A DNA stretch of 44,730 bases, from assembly GCA_020025035.1 (NCBI GenBank), contig JAHHSU010000004.1, positions 1-44,730 of the forward strand, read 5' to 3'. Both the position numbers and the translations under genes were made by a program. Positions 1-7,670 of the stretch are shown in pieces (position 1 is the stretch's first letter; each line of letters begins with the position of its first letter). This stretch comes from Thomasclavelia sp. (GTDB lineage Bacteria > Bacillota_I > Bacilli_A > Erysipelotrichales > Coprobacillaceae). The notes below the pieces were generated by a model. It saw only the letters and a program-made list of their open reading frames with translations, made no database searches and was not told the DNA's origin.

Positions 1-216
1 ATATAATACTTATTGTTGGACTTATTTTTAACTTGATATGATGATTTAGTAGATAAATGAAATAGGTGTAATGTAGAATTCTGTTTTGTATATTGTTTTA
101 TTATGTACTAGAGTTGCAGGAGATTTATCGTAGGATGTATAACTTTTGCAAATAGATGATAGTTTTATGTATTGGATAACAATAAGTTGAAAAAATAATG
201 AGTTAAGTAAAAGTAC

Positions 217-244
217 TTGACAGAGGAAAAAAAAGTGATATGAT
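217..244 (+). promoter_or_regulatory. Promoter of the rpsP operon
   Basis: TTGACA (217-222), a 16-nt spacer and TATGAT (239-244) form a near-consensus sigma-A promoter. TGA directly before the -10 gives an extended -10 (TGn). It lies 34 bases before the rpsP ATG, which has the SD AAAGGAG at 264-270. I see no gene in bases 1-216 and no clear terminator there. Confidence 0.85.
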
Positions 245-277
245 TAATTCATAAATTAATATAAAAGGAGAAAGAAT

Positions 278-550
278 ATGGCAGTAAAATTAAGATTAAA
301 ACGTATGGGAGCAAAAAAAGCACCATTCTATAGAATTGTAGCAGCTGATTCAAGATCACCAAGAGATGGTAGATTTATTGAACAATTAGGAACATATGAT
401 CCAACTAAAGATCCTGCAATTGTTTCTATTAACGAAGAAGCAGTATTAAAATGGTTAAACAATGGTGCACAACCATCAGATACAGTTAGAAGTTTATTAT
501 CTCGTGCTGGAATTATGAAAAAATTTGCTGATTCAAAACTTGGGAAATAG
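278..550 (+). CDS. rpsP: 30S ribosomal protein S16
   Basis: S16 is a small-subunit protein needed for 30S assembly. The 90-residue product has the family's normal length and N-terminal pattern (MAVKLRLKRMGAKKAPFYRI), followed by the conserved DSRSPRDGRFIEQLGTYDP stretch at about residues 24-42. It is the first gene behind a strong promoter and is followed after only two bases by the KH-domain gene, the standard Firmicutes order that continues into rimM-trmD-rplS. ffh, which usually precedes it, is not in the window. The start is fixed by a good SD eight bases upstream. Identification is secure. Confidence 0.98.
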   Translation: MAVKLRLKRMGAKKAPFYRIVAADSRSPRDGRFIEQLGTYDPTKDPAIVSINEEAVLKWLNNGAQPSDTVRSLLSRAGIMKKFADSKLGK

Positions 551-552
551 TT

Positions 553-801
553 ATGGATTGTTGTAAAGTTCTACATGAAATATGTATAGGTCTAGTAGAA
601 AATAAGAAATTCCTAATGGTAAAGCAGTTGCCATCATTAAATGAGGACGAAGTATTATTGTGTGTTTATGCAAACAACGATGATGTTTCAAAATTAATTG
701 GAAAAAAAGGTGTGATTGCTGATTCAATTAGGAGACTTATGTCAATATGTGGGACAGAAATCAATAAAAAAATCATGATTAAATTTGAATCGTATGAATA
801 G
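553..801 (+). CDS. khpA: KH-domain RNA-binding protein KhpA
   Basis: This is a small 82-residue KH-domain protein of the KhpA/YlqC family. In other Firmicutes KhpA pairs with KhpB (Jag) and influences cell elongation and RNA metabolism. The GxxG loop of the KH fold is seen as IGKKGVIADSIR at about residues 49-60. It starts two bases after the rpsP stop with no SD of its own, so translation is probably coupled to rpsP. The first residues (MDCCKVLHEI) are less conserved, but no other start is available. A hairpin covering its stop codon separates it from rimM. Confidence 0.93.
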   Translation: MDCCKVLHEICIGLVENKKFLMVKQLPSLNEDEVLLCVYANNDDVSKLIGKKGVIADSIRRLMSICGTEINKKIMIKFESYE

Positions 802-824
802 ATGTGCATGCACATCTATTTTTT
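800..824 (+). terminator. Intercistronic hairpin khpA/rimM
   Basis: An 18-nt perfect palindrome (800-817, AGATGTG-CATG-CACATCT) is followed by ATTTTTT. It has the form of a short rho-independent terminator or attenuator. The khpA stop codon (799-801) overlaps the first bases of the stem. The rimM SD follows at once (AGGAGG, 827-832). Confidence 0.7.
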
Positions 825-837
825 ATAGGAGGTAAAA

Positions 838-1344
838 ATGGAGAATAAATTAAAAATTGGGAAAATAGTTGGGACTCATGGTTTAAAAGGAGAAATTAAA
901 ATCAAATCTAATTCTTCATTTAATAATGAACGTTTTAAGGCTGGCAATACAGTATATATTAGTAATGATCAAAATGATTATATTCCTTTAGTTTGTGCTA
1001 CACATCGAACTCATAAAAATATGGAATTAGTCACTTTTAAAGGATTAAATCATATTAATGATGTAGAAAAGTATAGAAATTTTGATGTATACGCTTTGTA
1101 TGATGTTGATTTGTTAGAAGAAGGTGAATATTTTTATAAAGATATTATTGGATGTCAAGTATACGATCAAAATAATGAATTACTTGGTAATGTTGTTTCA
1201 ATAATGGAGAATCCTTTATATGATATTCTAGAGGTAATTAAAAAAGATAATAAAAAAATCTTAATTCCCTATATACATCAATTTGTTATTGAAGAAGATA
1301 TTTACAATAAGTTTATAAAAGTAAATCTTATAGAAGGTATGTAA
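838..1344 (+). CDS. rimM: Ribosome maturation factor RimM
   Basis: RimM binds S19 and assists late 16S processing and 30S head assembly. The 168-residue product shows the RimM N-terminal beta-barrel start (KIGKIVGTHGLKGEIKI, residues 5-21) and the PRC-barrel domain from about residue 95 (EGEYFYKDIIGCQVYD). Length matches the family. It has a strong SD (AGGAGG) six bases upstream. Its stop is one base before the trmD ATG, so the two are almost certainly co-translated. The context of rpsP and trmD on either side is the classical one. Confidence 0.96.
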   Translation: MENKLKIGKIVGTHGLKGEIKIKSNSSFNNERFKAGNTVYISNDQNDYIPLVCATHRTHKNMELVTFKGLNHINDVEKYRNFDVYALYDVDLLEEGEYFYKDIIGCQVYDQNNELLGNVVSIMENPLYDILEVIKKDNKKILIPYIHQFVIEEDIYNKFIKVNLIEGM

Positions 1345-1345
1345 T

Positions 1346-2083
1346 ATGAAAATAGATATACTTTCTCTTTTTCCTGAAATGTTTTATGGATTTATGAATA
1401 CATCTATTATGAAACGTGCAATTGAAAAAAATATTGTAGAAATTAATATTCATGATTTTAGAGAATTTGCTACTAATAAACATAAAAAGGTGGATGATTA
1501 TCCTTATGGTGGCGGTCAAGGCATGGTGTTGATGTGTCAACCAGTTGTAGATTGTATTCAAACTTTAAGAAAACCAAATAGTGTTGTGATGTTAATGTGT
1601 CCTACTGGAAAGACGTTTAATCAAACAATTGCAAATGAATGTGCAACAATTGAACATTTAATTATTGTTTGTGGTCATTATGAAGGATATGACGAAAGAA
1701 TTCGAGATTATTGCGATATGGAAATTTCAATTGGAGATTATGTTTTAACTGGTGGTGAATTGGGAAGCATGGTAGTAACAGACGCAATCACAAGACTACT
1801 TGAAGGCACAATTAATACTAAAAGTCATGAGGAAGATTCCTTTTCAAATGGATTGTTAGAATTTCCGCAATATACTCGTCCGCTAGTTTATGATAATAAA
1901 CAAGTTCCTGATGTTCTTTTAAGTGGTCATCATGAAAATATTAGAAAATGGAGACAATACCATTCTATCAAAAAAACATATTGTAGACGTCCAGAATTAT
2001 TAGAAACAAGAATGATGAGTGAAGAAGAAGCAAATCTTTATCAACATATCAAAAAAGAATTTGAAAATGAAACAGATTTATGA
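1346..2083 (+). CDS. trmD: tRNA (guanine-37-N1)-methyltransferase TrmD
   Basis: TrmD is the SPOUT-family enzyme that methylates G37 of tRNAs reading CNN/CGG-type codons, preventing +1 frameshifts. Seen in the 245 residues are the start MKIDILSLFPEMF, the glycine loop GGGQGMVL (about residues 53-60), YEGYDERIRD with the conserved Arg, and SIGDYVLTGGELGSMVVTDAI, the trefoil-knot AdoMet site carrying the general-base Asp. Length is normal. Its last codons contain the rplS promoter: the -35 (2061-2066) lies inside the gene and the -10 (2084-2089) directly follows the TGA stop. Confidence 0.97.
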   Translation: MKIDILSLFPEMFYGFMNTSIMKRAIEKNIVEINIHDFREFATNKHKKVDDYPYGGGQGMVLMCQPVVDCIQTLRKPNSVVMLMCPTGKTFNQTIANECATIEHLIIVCGHYEGYDERIRDYCDMEISIGDYVLTGGELGSMVVTDAITRLLEGTINTKSHEEDSFSNGLLEFPQYTRPLVYDNKQVPDVLLSGHHENIRKWRQYHSIKKTYCRRPELLETRMMSEEEANLYQHIKKEFENETDL

Positions 2084-2089
2084 TATACT
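2061..2089 (+). promoter_or_regulatory. Internal promoter for rplS
   Basis: TTGAAA (2061-2066), a 17-nt spacer and TATACT (2084-2089) sit across the end of trmD. TGA (2081-2083) before the hexamer is at once the trmD stop codon and an extended -10 TGn element. Predicted start is near 2096, exactly at the first leader hairpin of rplS. Confidence 0.7.
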
Positions 2090-2095
2090 CATATA

Positions 2096-2177
2096 GTCCT
2101 TATAAAAGGATACAAAAGCTCCGCTAAGTTATACTTATGAACTTTGAAGAAAATTTGAAAAAGGAGAATATAGATTT
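2096..2177 (+). promoter_or_regulatory. Structured 5' leader of rplS (candidate L19 leader)
   Basis: The leader begins with a hairpin TCCTT/AAGGA (2097-2101 / 2106-2110, loop ATAA) and has a second possible stem AAGTT/AACTT (2126-2130 / 2140-2144) after a GCTCCGC segment. An L19 autoregulatory leader is known upstream of rplS in low-GC Gram-positives. Whether this sequence matches that family was not tested, so the name is an inference from position and structure. Confidence 0.4.
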
Positions 2178-2528
2178 ATGAATTTACAATTAGTACAAGA
2201 AATTACAAAAAAACAATTAAGAACAGATATTCCTGAATTTAAAGCTGGGGATACTTTAAAAGTTTATGTAAAAATTAAAGAAGGGGATAAATTCCGTGTT
2301 CAATTATTTGAAGGTGTATGTATTGCACGTAAAGGATCAGGAATTTCTGAAACATTTACAGTAAGAAAAATTTCTTATCAAGTAGGAGTTGAAAGAATTT
2401 TCCCAATTCATTCACCAATTATTGATCGTATAGAAGTAGTAAAAATTGGTAAAGTGCGTAGAGCAAAATTACATTATTTACGTGGATTGTCTGGAAAAGC
2501 TGCAAGAATTAAAGAAATTAGAAAATAA
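2178..2528 (+). CDS. rplS: 50S ribosomal protein L19
   Basis: L19 lies at the 30S-50S interface. The 116-residue product shows the family core: FKAGDTLKVYVKIKEGDK (about residues 21-38), the FEGVCIARKG turn, and SFTVRKIS-like TFTVRKISYQVGVERIFP. The basic tail is KVRRAKLHYLRGLSGKAARIKE. The SD AAGGAG lies 12 bases before the ATG (2160-2165). It has its own promoter and structured leader and is closed by a strong terminator, so it can be expressed separately from rimM-trmD. Confidence 0.98.
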   Translation: MNLQLVQEITKKQLRTDIPEFKAGDTLKVYVKIKEGDKFRVQLFEGVCIARKGSGISETFTVRKISYQVGVERIFPIHSPIIDRIEVVKIGKVRRAKLHYLRGLSGKAARIKEIRK

Positions 2529-2562
2529 TGAAAAAGAGGCAGTGTGTCCTCTTTTTCATTAT
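2525..2562 (+). terminator. Terminator after rplS
   Basis: A 15-bp perfect inverted repeat (2525-2539 / 2548-2562) has an 8-nt loop and a T-rich right arm (CTCTTTTTC). The rplS stop codon (2526-2528) lies inside the left arm. The A-rich left arm means it could also stop minus-strand transcripts. Confidence 0.85.
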
Positions 2563-2603
2563 AAATTTAGATATTAGTGCTAAAATAAATAAGAGGTAAT
2601 TTT

Positions 2604-3155
2604 ATGAAAAAAAACAAAAAAAATGGACAAATTAAATTTATTATTGAATTAATAGTACTTATATTTTTCACACATTTATTTTTCACACAAATCGTAAGAC
2701 CGATATCTGTTATTGGGACTTCTATGTATCCTACAGTATTTGATAAAGATATCGCATTGATTAACGTTATAGGATTAAAAACAAATGGAGTAGAAAGATT
2801 TGATGTAGTAGTGTTAAAAAGTGGTGAAGGTGAAAATATTATTAAACGTGTAATAGGGTTGCCAGGAGAAACAATTAAATATGAAGATGATGTTTTATAT
2901 ATAAATGGAGTGAAATATGATGAACCATTTTTAGACCCAGTATATGTAGAAGGGGCAAAGAAAAAATATAATTCATCATTATTTACAAATAACTTTGAAG
3001 TAACAGTTCCTGAAGGTGAATATTTCGTTTTAGGAGATAATCGTTTGAATTCAAAAGATTCACGTTATTTTGGTGCATTTAAGCTTGATGATTTTATTGG
3101 TAAAGACGGGATAATCGTTTATCCATTTAATCATTTTAAATGGTTATCTAAGTAG
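2604..3155 (+). CDS. lepB: Type I signal peptidase
   Basis: This membrane-bound serine protease cleaves Sec/Tat signal peptides outside the membrane. The 183-residue protein has one N-terminal membrane segment (about residues 11-32) after a Lys-rich start. It then carries the catalytic Ser40 in GTSMYPT, the general-base Lys81 in IIKRVIGLPGE, and the box E motif GDNRLNSKDSRYFG. It has the compact single-TM form typical of Firmicutes SipS/SipT proteins. The SD AAGAGGTAA is well placed. A weak extended -10 (TGC-TAAAAT, 2578-2586) lies upstream, but no good -35 was found. A LepB next to rbgA-rnhB is a common Firmicutes arrangement. Confidence 0.94.
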   Translation: MKKNKKNGQIKFIIELIVLIFFTHLFFTQIVRPISVIGTSMYPTVFDKDIALINVIGLKTNGVERFDVVVLKSGEGENIIKRVIGLPGETIKYEDDVLYINGVKYDEPFLDPVYVEGAKKKYNSSLFTNNFEVTVPEGEYFVLGDNRLNSKDSRYFGAFKLDDFIGKDGIIVYPFNHFKWLSK

Positions 3156-3167
3156 AAGGTAATATAA

Positions 3168-4031
3168 ATGAATATTCAATGGTTTCCAGGCCACATGTCT
3201 AAAGCTAAACGTGAAATTTTAGAACGTGTTAAAATTATTGATATAGTTATTGAATTAGTAGATGGAAGAGCTCCTTTTTCGTCTAAGAATCCAATGTTTG
3301 ATGAAATGATTAGTCATAAACCAAGATTAATTGTTATTACAAAAAAAGATCTTTCAGATCAAAATCGTGTAAATGAGTGGTTAGATTTTTATAAAAAAAA
3401 TGGATTTTATGCAATTAGTGTAAATTTGAAAGATTTTAATGATTACCAAAAGATTATTCGTATTTGTAAAGAAGCTTTGAAGGAGAAAATGGAAAAAGAA
3501 CGTAGTAGAGGCTTAAAACCACGTCCAATACGAGCAATGGTAGTAGGAATACCAAATGTTGGTAAATCTACTTTTATTAATCGTTTAGCTTCACGAAAAG
3601 CAACTATTACAGGTAATCGACCAGGTGTTACTAAGGCACAACAAATAATTCGTGTAAACTCAGATTTTGAATTATTTGATACCCCAGGAGTGCTATGGCC
3701 AAAATTCGAGTCAGAATTTATTGCGCGTAATATTGCATTAATTGGTTCTATTAAAAGTACTATTTTGCCTTTAGATGATTTAATGATATATGCATTAGAG
3801 TATATTGAAAAGAATTATCCAGGAGCTTTATTTACTAGATATGGCTTGAAAATTACTGATTTTAATCAAGACTGGATAGAAGATTCTTTGGAGACAGTTG
3901 CAAAAAGTAGACATTTAAAAAAAGTAAATGGTTATACTGATTATGATCGTGTGATTGAAATTTTATTAAATGATATATTAGATGCGTCAATTGCAAATAT
4001 TACGTGGGAAAGAGTTTGCGATTATGAGTAA
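3168..4031 (+). CDS. rbgA: Ribosome biogenesis GTPase RbgA (YlqF)
   Basis: RbgA is a circularly permuted GTPase needed for late assembly of the 50S subunit in Firmicutes. The 287-residue product shows the permuted order: G4 (ITKKDL) near residue 57 comes before G1 (GIPNVGKST, about residues 126-134) and G3 (DTPG). The N-terminus MNIQWFPGHMSKAK is diagnostic. It lies 12 bases after lepB with SD GAAGGTAA, and its stop overlaps the proposed rnhB start in the 8-base string ATGAGTAA, so the two genes are translationally coupled. The rbgA-rnhB pair matches the usual order. Confidence 0.96.
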   Translation: MNIQWFPGHMSKAKREILERVKIIDIVIELVDGRAPFSSKNPMFDEMISHKPRLIVITKKDLSDQNRVNEWLDFYKKNGFYAISVNLKDFNDYQKIIRICKEALKEKMEKERSRGLKPRPIRAMVVGIPNVGKSTFINRLASRKATITGNRPGVTKAQQIIRVNSDFELFDTPGVLWPKFESEFIARNIALIGSIKSTILPLDDLMIYALEYIEKNYPGALFTRYGLKITDFNQDWIEDSLETVAKSRHLKKVNGYTDYDRVIEILLNDILDASIANITWERVCDYE

Positions 4032-4635
4032 TATACGACGCACTTTTGAAAATGAATGTATCACTCAAGGATATTCTATTATTGCTGGTTGTGATGAGGC
4101 AGGTCGTGGACCTGTAGCAGGACCTGTAGTAATTGCATCCTGTATATTGCCTAATCATTTTAACGATGAACGTATAAATGATTCAAAAAAACTGACGCCT
4201 AAAAAAAGAGACATATTATATGATCTTATATTAGAAAATGCAATAGATTATCAAATTGTAGTATATGATCATGAACTTATAGATGAAATTAATATATATC
4301 AAGCAAGTAAAAAAGGGATGGAAGAATCTATTTTAAATTTACGTATTAGACCTGATTTTGTATTAACTGATGCAATGAAATTAGATATAGATTGTCCTCA
4401 TCAAGCAATTATTAAAGGTGATTCTAAATCGATAAGTATTGCTGCTGCAAGTATTTTAGCTAAAGTAACAAGAGATAGAATTATGATTGAATATGATAAA
4501 CAATATCCACTTTATGGGTTTAGGCAACATAAAGGCTATTTAACCAAACAACATAAAGAAGCTATAGAGTTATACGGACCATGTCCTATACATCGAAAAA
4601 CATTCGAACCGATTAAAAGTATAGTTATAAAGTAA
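4024..4635 (+). CDS. rnhB: Ribonuclease HII
   Basis: RNase HII cuts RNA in RNA/DNA hybrids, including single ribonucleotides misincorporated in DNA. Motifs seen are GCDEAGRGPVAGPVV (metal ligands Asp24, Glu25), DSKKLTPKKRD, LTDAMKL with the third carboxylate, ILAKVTRDR and YGFRQHKGY. I start it at the ATG at 4024 (203 residues). A longer frame from 3982 would run 50 bases into rbgA and add 14 non-conserved residues, while GGGAAAGAG at 4006-4014 fits as SD for 4024. It is followed by a strong terminator. Confidence 0.95.
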   Translation: MSNIRRTFENECITQGYSIIAGCDEAGRGPVAGPVVIASCILPNHFNDERINDSKKLTPKKRDILYDLILENAIDYQIVVYDHELIDEINIYQASKKGMEESILNLRIRPDFVLTDAMKLDIDCPHQAIIKGDSKSISIAAASILAKVTRDRIMIEYDKQYPLYGFRQHKGYLTKQHKEAIELYGPCPIHRKTFEPIKSIVIK

Positions 4636-4642
4636 CAATTTT

Positions 4643-4675
4643 AAACATTAGAAATTTAGTTTCTAATGTTTTTTA
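4643..4675 (+). terminator. Terminator after rnhB
   Basis: A 12-bp perfect stem (4643-4654 / 4660-4671) with loop TTTAG is followed by TTTT. It closes the lepB-rbgA-rnhB unit before dprA. Confidence 0.85.
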
Positions 4676-4721
4676 GTATTCTTTCTAATAACTATGTATA
4701 TAGGATAGGAGGAAGTATGTA

Positions 4722-5468
4722 ATGGAAGAAATATTATTATATTATGCGCTAAAATATCAAGGGGATTATTTTTTAATACGTAATGCGATAAAGAGTTATG
4801 AGAAGGTTGATCAACAATATTTTTACATGCTTAAACAAAAGGTAAGATCTCGATACACAACTATTGTAAGTGATGATTATCCTTCTTGTTTAAAAAGTAT
4901 TCAAAATCCGCCATTTGTTTTATTTTATTATGGTGATCTTAATATTTTAAAACAAAAGACAATTTCAATAGTAGGAACAAGACAACCTAGTGAGTATGGA
5001 AAAACAATGGCAGTCTCTATTAGTAGATATGTAAGTAATCACAATATTGTTGTAGTAAGTGGTATGGCTAGAGGGATAGATACGTATAGTCATATAGGAG
5101 CAATAGAAGATGGTGGGAAAACTGTTGCTGTTTTAGGATCGGGGATAGATTATTGTTATCCTCAATCTAATCGTAGTATTTATCTTCAATTAATCAAAGA
5201 TCATTTAGTAATAAGTGAATATCCTGGGGATACAAGACCACAAAAAAACTATTTTCCTGCAAGAAATAGAATTGTATGTGGATTAGGAGAAAAACTCATT
5301 GTAGTGGAAGCTAAAAAGCAAAGTGGTACTATGATATCAGTTGGATATGCGTTAGACCAAGGAAAAGAAATTATCTGCGTTCCAGGTAGATTTATGGATA
5401 AAATAGGATGTAATTATTTAATTGATCAAGGTGCAAAGATTTTATTAGAGCTAGAAGAATTACTATAA
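4722..5468 (+). CDS. dprA: DNA-processing protein DprA (core domain only)
   Basis: DprA binds incoming single-stranded DNA and loads RecA during natural transformation. The 248-residue product is a Rossmann-type DprA core: SIVGTRQPSEYG, VVSGMARGIDTYSH, TVAVLGSGID, YFPARNRIVCGL, VVEAKKQSGTM, ALDQGKEIICVPG and NYLIDQGAK are all present. It stops right after this core and lacks the C-terminal winged-helix domain of longer relatives (often above 280 residues). Nothing in the frame suggests truncation by mutation. SD AGGAGG (4707-4712) sets the start. An out-of-frame ATG-TAA at 4717-4722 just upstream is not used. The gene precedes topA, as in B. subtilis. Confidence 0.94.
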   Translation: MEEILLYYALKYQGDYFLIRNAIKSYEKVDQQYFYMLKQKVRSRYTTIVSDDYPSCLKSIQNPPFVLFYYGDLNILKQKTISIVGTRQPSEYGKTMAVSISRYVSNHNIVVVSGMARGIDTYSHIGAIEDGGKTVAVLGSGIDYCYPQSNRSIYLQLIKDHLVISEYPGDTRPQKNYFPARNRIVCGLGEKLIVVEAKKQSGTMISVGYALDQGKEIICVPGRFMDKIGCNYLIDQGAKILLELEELL

Positions 5469-5475
5469 TATGTAG

Positions 5476-5503
5476 TTGACAATTGTAAAAAAAAGTGTAA
5501 TAA
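5476..5503 (+). promoter_or_regulatory. Promoter of topA
   Basis: TTGACA (5476-5481), 16-nt spacer and TAATAA (5498-5503) lie just after the dprA stop. The predicted start near 5510 fits a topA start at 5533 but leaves almost no leader for the alternative ATG at 5515. Confidence 0.7.
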
Positions 5504-5532
5504 ATGATTAATATATGAAAGGATTTGAAAGT

Positions 5533-7620
5533 ATGGCTAAAAAATTAGTGATTGTGGAATCACCATCTAAATCAAAAACAATAGAAAAATATTTAGGTGA
5601 GGATTATATTGTTACCTCATCAAAAGGACATATTAGAGATTTAGCAACTAGTGGTAAGGGTGGATTAGGTGTAGATGTTGAAAACAATTTTGAACCTAAG
5701 TATGTGATAAGTAAAGAAAAAAAAGCAGTTGTGAAAGCTTTAAAAGAAGATTTAAAAAAAGTAGATGAAGTTTTTCTTGCAACCGACCCCGATAGAGAAG
5801 GGGAGGCAATTTCATGGCATTTAGCAGAAGTACTTGGAATTGACACAAATCTAAATAACAGAATCGTTTTTAATGAAGTTACAAAGGATGCTATTATCAA
5901 TGCATTAAACCAACCGCGAAAAATAGACCAAAATCTTGTAAAATCACAAGAAACAAGACGTGTACTTGATCGTATTATAGGATTTAAGCTTTCTAAGTTA
6001 TTACAAAAGAAAATCAAATCTAAATCTGCAGGTAGAGTTCAATCTGTTGCCCTAAGATTGATTGTAGAACGTGAACGAGAAATAGAAGCATTTATTCCAG
6101 AAGAATATTGGAACATTAATGCACAATTTGTCAAAGATAATATCGAATTTAGTGCAGAACTTAGTAAGTATAAGAATAAAAAATGTACAATCAATAATGA
6201 AGAAAGTGCTACAAATATTTTTAACGAATTAAATCCACAATTTCTAATTACCTCTATTAAAAAGACAAATAAAAAAAGAGAGTCTAAACCTCCTTTTATT
6301 ACTTCGTCATTACAACAAACAGCATCTTCTCGTTTAGGATTTAATGCAAAAAAAACAATGAGAATTGCTCAAAAACTGTATGAAGGGATAGACATTGGAG
6401 AAGAAACAGTCGGTTTGATTACTTACATGCGTACAGATTCTATTAGGTTGTCAGATGTATATGTGACAGATGCTAAGGATTATATTGAACAAAAATATGG
6501 AAAGAATTATGTAGGTAAAATAAAGAAAAGTAAGAAAACTGATAATGTGCAAGATGCACATGAAGCAATTCGTCCTACTAGCGTAATGCGTTTTCCTGAA
6601 TCAATAAAACCATATTTAACAGCAGATGAATATAAATTATACAAGTTGATTTATGAACGTGCATTAGCATCGTTAATGGCTCCTGCAGGTTTTGATGCTA
6701 CATCAGTTTTATTAGATAATAATGGCTATGAGTTTAAAGCAAATGGCTCAATAATGAATTTTGATGGGTATTTAAGAGTTTATGGTGATTATGAACAATC
6801 TGAAGAAAGTATTTTACCTAATTTAGAAGATCATGAATCACTAGTTAGCAATGATATTCAAAAAACACAGCATTTTACTAAACCTCCTGCAAGATATTCT
6901 GAAGCTAAATTAATTAAAACAATGGAAGAACTAGGAATTGGTAGACCAAGTACTTATGCAAGTATTATTGATACTATAGTGTCTAGAGATTATGTAAATA
7001 TTGAGGATAAAAAATTTAAACCTACTGATTCAGGCATCTTAACTAGTGATCAATTAACACAGTTCTTTGATACTATTATTAACGTAGTATATACTGCTAG
7101 TATGGAAAAAGAATTAGATGAAATTGCTGATGGAAATGAAAGCTACGTAACTGCATTACAGCAGTTTATGGATATCTTTGAACCGTTACTTGAAAATGCA
7201 TATAATAATATGACACAAATTGAAGCAAAAAAAACAGGTGAGAAATGCCCTGAATGTGGTCATGATTTAGTGGAAAGAAAAGGTAGATATGGAACATTTG
7301 TTGCATGTAGTAATTTTCCAACGTGTAGATATGTAAAAAAAGATGAAGTAGAATTAGAAAAAACAGAAGAAAAATGTCCAAAATGTGGTAGTGATATGGT
7401 TTATAAAAATGGGCGTTTTGGTAGATTTGAAGCATGTAGTAATTATCCAGAATGTAAATATATTAAGAAAAAAGAAAAAGGGTCGTCTAAAGATGAACCA
7501 GTTATTGTAGAAGGTGAATTATGTCCAAATTGTGGTGGACAAGTAGTAATAAAAAAAGGAAGATATGGAGAATTCAAAGCATGTAGCAATTATCCAAAAT
7601 GTAAAACAATTATAAAATAA
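5533..7620 (+). CDS. topA: DNA topoisomerase I
   Basis: Type IA topoisomerase that relaxes negative supercoils behind RNA polymerase. Order of domains over 695 residues: Toprim (Glu9 in IVESPSK; Asp85/Asp87 in TDPDREGEAI), the strand-passage region with catalytic Tyr298 in ITYMRTDS, and HEAIRPT. From Cys572 there are three four-cysteine zinc ribbons (CPECG, CPKCG and CPNCG, each closed by a C-x-(N)F/YPxC pattern). I start at 5533 (MAKKLVIVESPSK), where GAAAGGA at 5517-5523 is the SD. An in-frame ATG at 5515 has no SD and gives a non-family extension. topA-trmFO-xerC order is standard. Confidence 0.97.
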   Translation: MAKKLVIVESPSKSKTIEKYLGEDYIVTSSKGHIRDLATSGKGGLGVDVENNFEPKYVISKEKKAVVKALKEDLKKVDEVFLATDPDREGEAISWHLAEVLGIDTNLNNRIVFNEVTKDAIINALNQPRKIDQNLVKSQETRRVLDRIIGFKLSKLLQKKIKSKSAGRVQSVALRLIVEREREIEAFIPEEYWNINAQFVKDNIEFSAELSKYKNKKCTINNEESATNIFNELNPQFLITSIKKTNKKRESKPPFITSSLQQTASSRLGFNAKKTMRIAQKLYEGIDIGEETVGLITYMRTDSIRLSDVYVTDAKDYIEQKYGKNYVGKIKKSKKTDNVQDAHEAIRPTSVMRFPESIKPYLTADEYKLYKLIYERALASLMAPAGFDATSVLLDNNGYEFKANGSIMNFDGYLRVYGDYEQSEESILPNLEDHESLVSNDIQKTQHFTKPPARYSEAKLIKTMEELGIGRPSTYASIIDTIVSRDYVNIEDKKFKPTDSGILTSDQLTQFFDTIINVVYTASMEKELDEIADGNESYVTALQQFMDIFEPLLENAYNNMTQIEAKKTGEKCPECGHDLVERKGRYGTFVACSNFPTCRYVKKDEVELEKTEEKCPKCGSDMVYKNGRFGRFEACSNYPECKYIKKKEKGSSKDEPVIVEGELCPNCGGQVVIKKGRYGEFKACSNYPKCKTIIK

Positions 7621-7643
7621 GGGAAAAATTAATCCCTTATTTT
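7614..7643 (+). terminator. Terminator after topA
   Basis: An 11-bp stem (7614-7624 / 7633-7643) built on AAGGGA/TCCCTT has an 8-nt loop and a right arm ending in TTATTTT. The topA stop (7618-7620) is within the left arm. Confidence 0.75.
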
Positions 7644-7670
7644 AACATACATAAATAAGGAGAGAATAGG

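Noticed and set aside
1..216. Partial upstream gene (for example ffh) at the window start
   Set aside because: All three plus-strand frames contain early stops and no M-domain-like sequence was recognised.
2605..2640. Poly-A rich start of lepB as a phase-variable tract
   Set aside because: The A-runs are interrupted (AAAAAACAAAAAAAATGG) and fit the normal Lys-rich N-terminus before the membrane segment.
5604..6017. 137-residue minus-strand ORF inside topA
   Set aside because: It lies over the conserved Toprim region and is explained by topA codon pattern; no SD or promoter.
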